Source: Candidatus Rhabdochlamydia sp. (lineage in GTDB: Bacteria > Chlamydiota > Chlamydiia > Chlamydiales > Rhabdochlamydiaceae). Taken from it: DNA of 10,407 bases. The DNA lies in NCBI GenBank assembly GCA_030043495.1, contig JASHXO010000213.1, positions 1-10,407 of the forward strand, in the 5' to 3' direction. Both the position numbers and the translations under genes were made by a program. A model generated the notes under the pieces. The model did not search any database. It was given only the letters and a program-made list of their open reading frames with translations, and was not told where the DNA came from. This document shows, piece by piece, positions 7,801 through 10,407 of this stretch (its first letter is position 1; each line of letters starts with the position of its first letter).

Positions 7801-8156
7801 ATGGCAAGAGAGAGTTCCAAAAATGAAGGAATTCGTTTTCTCACTTGATTCTTATCTGTTTGAGCAAAGCATTGATCAACGATCTCTATCACAGCCTGAT
7901 TCAATGGAAGGATTTTGACTCCAGCGGCCATTTTTAAACGCGGATGATTGACAAAACTATGAAGCAAAAATTCTTTAAGCGAAATATTGGGAACGATAAT
8001 CAGACGTTTTTCGAAAGGATGCGTCCCTTTCGAAAAGAATTCTTCTCCTAAGCTCTGAGACAAAGAATTCATATCGTTACTGAAAACGATACGCAAAGGG
8101 AATCTCGAAGCGTCTTCTTGAAATAGGCTCAATTGTACTTCGCGGTTCTGTTGCAT
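4797..8156 (-). CDS. recC: RecBCD subunit gamma, RecC
   Basis: RecC holds the RecBCD complex together, splits the strands and reads Chi-type sites through a nuclease-like fold without activity. The 1119 residues equal the usual length (E. coli 1122). Family marks are LRIVFSNDMNSL near the N-terminus (21-32), GNWGKLGREML (293-303), WEVGIDRLLYGL (487-498), RILWCLGMDEGIFPR (675-689) and DEDRALFLDLFIKARDYLIFSY (713-734). No Walker A is seen, as expected. The ATG at 8156 has no Shine-Dalgarno sequence (ATCGAAAA precedes it), but no better start is nearby. Two things are odd. Residues about 503-560 form a charged, low-similarity insert encoded by repeat-rich DNA. The last residues (LLYRK) and the stop come from the MITE arm, so the native C-terminus has been changed. 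recC precedes recB in one transcription unit. Confidence 0.93.
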   Translation of the reverse strand: MQQNREVQLSLFQEDASRFPLRIVFSNDMNSLSQSLGEEFFSKGTHPFEKRLIIVPNISLKEFLLHSFVNHPRLKMAAGVKILPLNQAVIEIVDQCFAQTDKNQVRKRIPSFLELSLAIEEKLYRFFSEKKNHEPLIRYLDVGYEEKVQKRISSLSEHLAKLYARYGLYGASFLPKWLKGKNQGWQQALWHEIFSDQSPWTYPLDALKSIPIAQLSGKIALFGFSYIAPVYLSFFSSCKATLYQLSPSAFFWEDTTSDKERLFTRKALKGKGAKEIFREEIDHYMQQGHPLLGNWGKLGREMLKSLDSFELNEEEAYQGPQERTLLAELKKSMLTLEKIAPFKLDDSIQTHSATSRLREVEILRDVLETLLQAHAQKGDPIMPREILIASPDIALYAPYIQIIFAQSAFPFAIHGIPISTTSQTVQGFLQLLKLKEERFAFSEVVKLLQCIPFMEKNGFALDEIHQLCKWLKQAEIREKLSGHSNSWEVGIDRLLYGLTLIPARSADFDRHARGQSCPFRVESVELSIFSGAEERSPLTNEESPSFQEGVLQSWPIASIPQSEIDLFSRFLELFEKIKNDLSLLSGKKSAGEWLEIFLQMADKYFHLEWEKESFFQQLRALSLSCRSLKSQVWNFESIERILHHFAQNPSGEISSPQLQKVTFTSLHQGNIRAARILWCLGMDEGIFPRLDFYRSLCEMSKFKASDYVPSQTDEDRALFLDLFIKARDYLIFSYQRLNSEDGKPQGPSILIEELNQYLCKSGITSGISHLDHPAFPFDRIYFSTDGKIKKWSESDFLAAKAHYFPHVEPNPFIHSNLRPIAIGSTLNTSPGCDEEIVIDIRQLKKLARHPLQFYFNEVLKIYLKEEEDEEEKEFLVSFLRKSVLRKKALKTTLAQTIRQLRAEGKLPSGLFQDVAWQDLEEEVSGLLHHLNAFGVHPEEISSIHFCSYCREHEKNETILPPLLIPLSCSKKIYIVGKLDDITPKGLLFHGESDLKDLIKAWPLYLIYLYLESKNAKLLLTKNGDELELSVSDVKAALSSYLEYFLIAKTFPSPLMPDWATALLQKTEADFSKAMSKALSHEDSYLNYLQRRQGLFDPKGTFAFWSAPLRKVFAPLLYRK
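6511..6655. repeat. Palindrome-rich insertion within recC
   Basis: TCGACTGACTCGA (6583-6595) and TCGAGCGTGTCGA (6618-6630) pair at 10 of 13 positions around a 22-base centre. AGAAG (6569-6573) and CTTCT (6643-6647) lie symmetrically outside them, about the same centre near 6607. A further perfect stem, CCTTCTT-gga-AAGAAGG, sits at 6511-6527. The encoded stretch (including RSADFDRHARGQSCPFRVES) falls between GLTLIP and the next RecC helix. By my alignment from memory, E. coli RecC is about 40 residues shorter there. Base composition is not clearly different from the neighbours (about 54% G+C against 47% and 52%). Element edges cannot be set without a second copy. Confidence 0.45.
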
Positions 8157-8229
8157 TTTTCGATTAAAACTCGCCGACTTTTTCTGTAACTGTTATATTA
8201 AAAAAATATAAAGTAATCGGGAAAAAAAC
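8157..8229. promoter_or_regulatory. Divergent promoter region of recC and the MFS gene
   Basis: The 73 bases between the two divergent start codons must hold both promoters if neither is read from elsewhere. An AT-rich dyad, TTATATT (8193-8199) and AATATAA (8205-8211), gives a -10-like TATAAA toward the transporter (8207-8212) and TATAAC toward recC. No convincing -35 box is seen for either. GGGA about ten bases before the transporter ATG is its only ribosome-site candidate. Confidence 0.35.
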
Positions 8230-9930
8230 ATGCGTTTCTTGCCTTCGTTAAAAAGAATTTATAATAAAATTCCCTCATTTTCCAAGTCAGGCCGTCACTC
8301 TCTGGGCTTTCTCAATATCACTCAATTTTTAGGTGTCATCAACGACAATGTTTTTAAGTTTGTCATGGCTTTCTTGCTCATCGACACCTTAGGCTTTTCG
8401 AAGGCGAGCAGTATTTTGTCAGCAACGGGAGCGATCTATGTCATTCCTTTCCTACTGTTTTCTTCCTCTGCTGGAATTTTAGCAGATCGATTCAGCAAAC
8501 AAAAGCTTCTTGTCGTCATGAAGCTTGCGGAAATGATTTTGATGGTGCTGGCCATTTTTGCCTTCGCCGCCAAAAGCATTTGGGGCTGTTACACTCTGCT
8601 CTTTTTATTATCGACACATAGCGCAACCTTCGGCCCATCTAAATATGGCATCATCCCTGAGCTTGTTCCAAAAGATGTAGTTTCGAAAGCAAATGGCTTA
8701 ATCACGTCTTTTACTTATCTGGCTATTATCATCGGAACATTCTTAGCTTCATTCCTGACAGAAATTACTGAACGACATTTTACTTTGATCGCCATCTTCT
8801 GCCTTATTATCGCAATTGGAGGCTTTCTTAGTTCGTTGGGCATAAGGCAAACTCTTGCCCAAGGATCAGATAAAAAAATTAATACCTTTTTTGTAAAAGA
8901 AATTTATCAAACTCTGAAGGATACGCGTAACGTCCCTCATCTTCTCCCAGCCATTTTTGGTTCGGCTTATTTTCTTATGATCGGGGCCTTTACCCAATTA
9001 AACATCATTCCATTCGCGCTGCAATCATTAAATTTAAGCGAGGTCGCAGGGGGCTATCTATTCCTCGGCACAGCCCTTGGAATCGCTTTAGGGTCCTTTG
9101 TTGCGGGAAGAATTTCGCGAAAAAGAGTTGAATTGGGGCTTTCCTGCTTAGCAGGGTTTGGAATCAGCCTATTCTTTATTTTGGTCTCGATTTTTTCTTG
9201 GAATCTGCACGCAGTCATCATCTGCCTGTTGTTTATCGGAATCTTAGGAGGTGCTTTCATTGTTCCTTTGGATACCTTTATTCAACTTAACAGCGATGGC
9301 ATCAAGCGGGGACAAACGATCGGCGCGGCCAATTTTTTAAGCTTTGCAGGGGTTCTCCTGGCTTCTTTTGCCCTCTATTTTTTCAATCAGATTTGCAGAC
9401 TGTCCTCCGCAGTCAGTTTTGCCGTGATAGGGTTGATCACTTTTTGTTTTTCAATTTTCCTTTCTTTGCGTTTTTCCGGCCTCTTTTTTTCTTTCTTTTC
9501 GCGAATCATTCTTTATCCCTTGCTTGGCTTTAAGCGCCCGGAGGCCGAAGAGATCGAAAAAGCTTCTGAATCCATTCTCATTCTGGAAAGTGCCACATGG
9601 CGCAATGCGCTGCTATTAGCAGGATTTTTTCCCACCATCCACATGTTAATTCCCGCAGATAGTAAAAGATGGCGTTGGTATCTTCCTTTCTTTTTTTCTA
9701 TCCATCGCGTCCCTGAAGAAAAAAACATCGACGAGATCATCTCTCAAGCAAAAAAATTTCAGGAACAAGGAATCATCTCATGCATCATGCTCAACGGCGC
9801 TCCATCAAAAACTCAGATTACTGCCGCGAGTCCTTTCTTTAAGTTCTTTAAACGCAATTCTCAAGCCCTTTATGTTCGTTTTATCAAAGATCTAGCAACT
9901 GGGCGGCCAACTGTTCAATTTGAAAAATAG
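8230..9930 (+). CDS. LplT/Aas-type MFS transporter fused to a degenerate PlsC-like acyltransferase domain
   Basis: Residues about 25-420 are an MFS transporter with about twelve hydrophobic segments in the inner membrane. TQFLGVINDNVFKFVM (31-46), the motif A loop AGILADRFSKQK (81-92), FGPSKYGIIPELV (134-146) and AGRISRKR (292-299) match the LplT lysophospholipid flippase and the transporter half of trifunctional LplT-PlsC-acyl-ACP synthetase proteins. LplT moves lyso-phosphatidylethanolamine inward for re-acylation. LplT alone is about 400 residues; this has 566. The extra part (about 430-566) follows the PlsC layout: ESILILESATWRNALLLAGF in place of the NHxxxxD block, then a WYLPFFFSIHRVP stretch and GIISCIMLNG in place of the FPEG block. 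The catalytic H and D become S454 and N459, and PEG becomes LNG, so acyltransfer is unlikely. No AMP-binding domain follows. The domain may be regulatory or a remnant. It could be mistaken for a plain MFS drug exporter. Confidence 0.82.
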   Translation: MRFLPSLKRIYNKIPSFSKSGRHSLGFLNITQFLGVINDNVFKFVMAFLLIDTLGFSKASSILSATGAIYVIPFLLFSSSAGILADRFSKQKLLVVMKLAEMILMVLAIFAFAAKSIWGCYTLLFLLSTHSATFGPSKYGIIPELVPKDVVSKANGLITSFTYLAIIIGTFLASFLTEITERHFTLIAIFCLIIAIGGFLSSLGIRQTLAQGSDKKINTFFVKEIYQTLKDTRNVPHLLPAIFGSAYFLMIGAFTQLNIIPFALQSLNLSEVAGGYLFLGTALGIALGSFVAGRISRKRVELGLSCLAGFGISLFFILVSIFSWNLHAVIICLLFIGILGGAFIVPLDTFIQLNSDGIKRGQTIGAANFLSFAGVLLASFALYFFNQICRLSSAVSFAVIGLITFCFSIFLSLRFSGLFFSFFSRIILYPLLGFKRPEAEEIEKASESILILESATWRNALLLAGFFPTIHMLIPADSKRWRWYLPFFFSIHRVPEEKNIDEIISQAKKFQEQGIISCIMLNGAPSKTQITAASPFFKFFKRNSQALYVRFIKDLATGRPTVQFEK

Positions 9931-9957
9931 AAATGCAAGAAAAAATTTCATTTCTTG
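9925..9957 (-). terminator. Weak hairpin between the convergent MFS and porin genes
   Basis: CAAGAAA (9936-9942) pairs with TTTCTTG (9951-9957); an alternative fold pairs GAAATG (9930-9935) with CATTTC (9949-9954). On the - strand the stem is followed by CATTTCTATTTTT, so it may end the porin transcript. The stem is AT-rich and no good T-run follows on the + strand. The 76-base gap holds no other candidate for the transporter gene. Confidence 0.3.
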
Positions 9958-10006
9958 AAAAAGAAACCGACCTTCGAGAAAAATTGCGGTTCAAATTGTT
10001 TTAATT

Positions 10007-10407
10007 TTAAAAACCGTATATAAACTCAATTTCATATTGTTTAAAGCGATGAAAAGGCCCAATAGCATCATCTAATGTGATTGCCTGTTGCCAGCTTTGT
10101 TGCATGTTGAGTTGATTTGTTAGCAAATAGTCTAAAGTCATTTGGAAGCCGCGGTAATTGACGTTTCCTCCAGCAGTCTTACGGGTAGTTGGCCCACCAG
10201 ATCCTTTGATATTGTTAGTGTAAAACCCTCTATCTGCGACATTCCCCAGGCCGATTCCTTGGACATCAAAGTCGGGAACGCATTGCGCGGCCAACACTTG
10301 GTAGTTAATATCGAAGGCCCAGTCTCCTTTTCTTCTCAATTCGCCAATTGAAAAGCCAATGTAACCACCCCAGTTTGCACGTTTATGATTCGTGATTTTT
10401 ATTTTAT
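10007..10407 (-). CDS. Outer-membrane beta-barrel porin, C-terminal part (partial, cut by window end)
   Basis: The frame is open from the window edge to a TAA at 10009-10007, giving about 132 residues. The N-terminus lies beyond the window, so an internal TTG at 10339 is not a real start. Alternating polar and aromatic strands are visible: NWGGYIGFSIGELRRKGDWA then FDINYQVLAAQ, NYRGFQMTLDYLL, and a final strand FKQYEIEFIYGF. It ends in phenylalanine, the usual BAM-complex recognition residue of outer-membrane barrels. The RRKGDW-x-F-x-x-x-Y segment and the last strands resemble the C-terminus of the putative porins of Pfam Porin_5 (PF16930). The product would be a diffusion channel in the outer membrane. 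A relation to the PomS/PomT-type porins of Protochlamydia is possible but cannot be shown here. Identity as a barrel is fairly sure; the exact family is less so. Confidence 0.72.
   Translation of the reverse strand, partial: KIKITNHKRANWGGYIGFSIGELRRKGDWAFDINYQVLAAQCVPDFDVQGIGLGNVADRGFYTNNIKGSGGPTTRKTAGGNVNYRGFQMTLDYLLTNQLNMQQSWQQAITLDDAIGPFHRFKQYEIEFIYGF

Noticed and set aside
10142..10351. A 69-codon + strand frame opposite the porin end
   Set aside because: The - strand reading gives clear beta-strand alternation and a terminal phenylalanine and is open to the window edge; the + frame has no recognisable features.
1..10407. CRISPR arrays, tRNA or rRNA genes, riboswitches
   Set aside because: No regularly spaced direct repeats, no tRNA-like cloverleaf and no rRNA stretches were seen on either strand.

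Overview
The window looks like a chromosomal segment from an environmental, amoeba-associated member of the Chlamydiae (Parachlamydiaceae-like). The grounds are the recC-recB pair in chlamydial style, an LplT/Aas-type lysophospholipid transporter, the end of a Porin_5-like outer-membrane porin, and a small F-box-like protein of the kind found in amoeba symbionts. The genus cannot be fixed from sequence reading alone, and other obligate intracellular bacteria are not fully excluded. The DNA is AT-rich, extremely so between genes on the left side.

Left part (1-1268) is accessory DNA. It starts with the 3' end of an IS5-type transposase gene on the + strand. An AT-rich gap follows, then a small F-box-like gene on the - strand with its own promoter-like site and a clear intrinsic terminator. 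Next is a decayed ISNCY-like transposase N-terminus on the + strand, still in one frame but broken by three stop codons. The F-box gene is therefore bracketed by transposon remnants.

The centre (1269-8156) is a two-gene operon on the - strand, recC then recB. They encode two subunits of the RecBCD helicase-nuclease, and all RecB helicase and nuclease signature residues are present. No recD lies in the window. Between the genes sits a 166-bp near-palindromic element (4645-4810) with perfect 26-bp terminal inverted repeats beginning TATACC. It looks like a MITE with a TA target duplication. It supplies the present recC stop codon; removing it on paper restores a recC frame that overlaps the start of recB. 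RecC also carries an apparent in-frame insertion whose DNA (about 6511-6660) is rich in inverted repeats, in the manner of the intragenic palindromic elements of Rickettsia and Wolbachia.

On the right, an MFS transporter of the LplT/Aas type (8230-9930, + strand) is divergent from recC. It is fused to a C-terminal PlsC-like acyltransferase domain that seems to have lost its catalytic HX4D and PEG residues, and no acyl-ACP synthetase domain follows. Convergent with it is the 3' end of a beta-barrel porin gene (- strand), cut by the window edge. The core genes concern DNA repair and envelope lipid and porin functions. The unusual content is the mobile-element debris, the F-box gene, the recC-recB MITE and the degenerate acyltransferase fusion.
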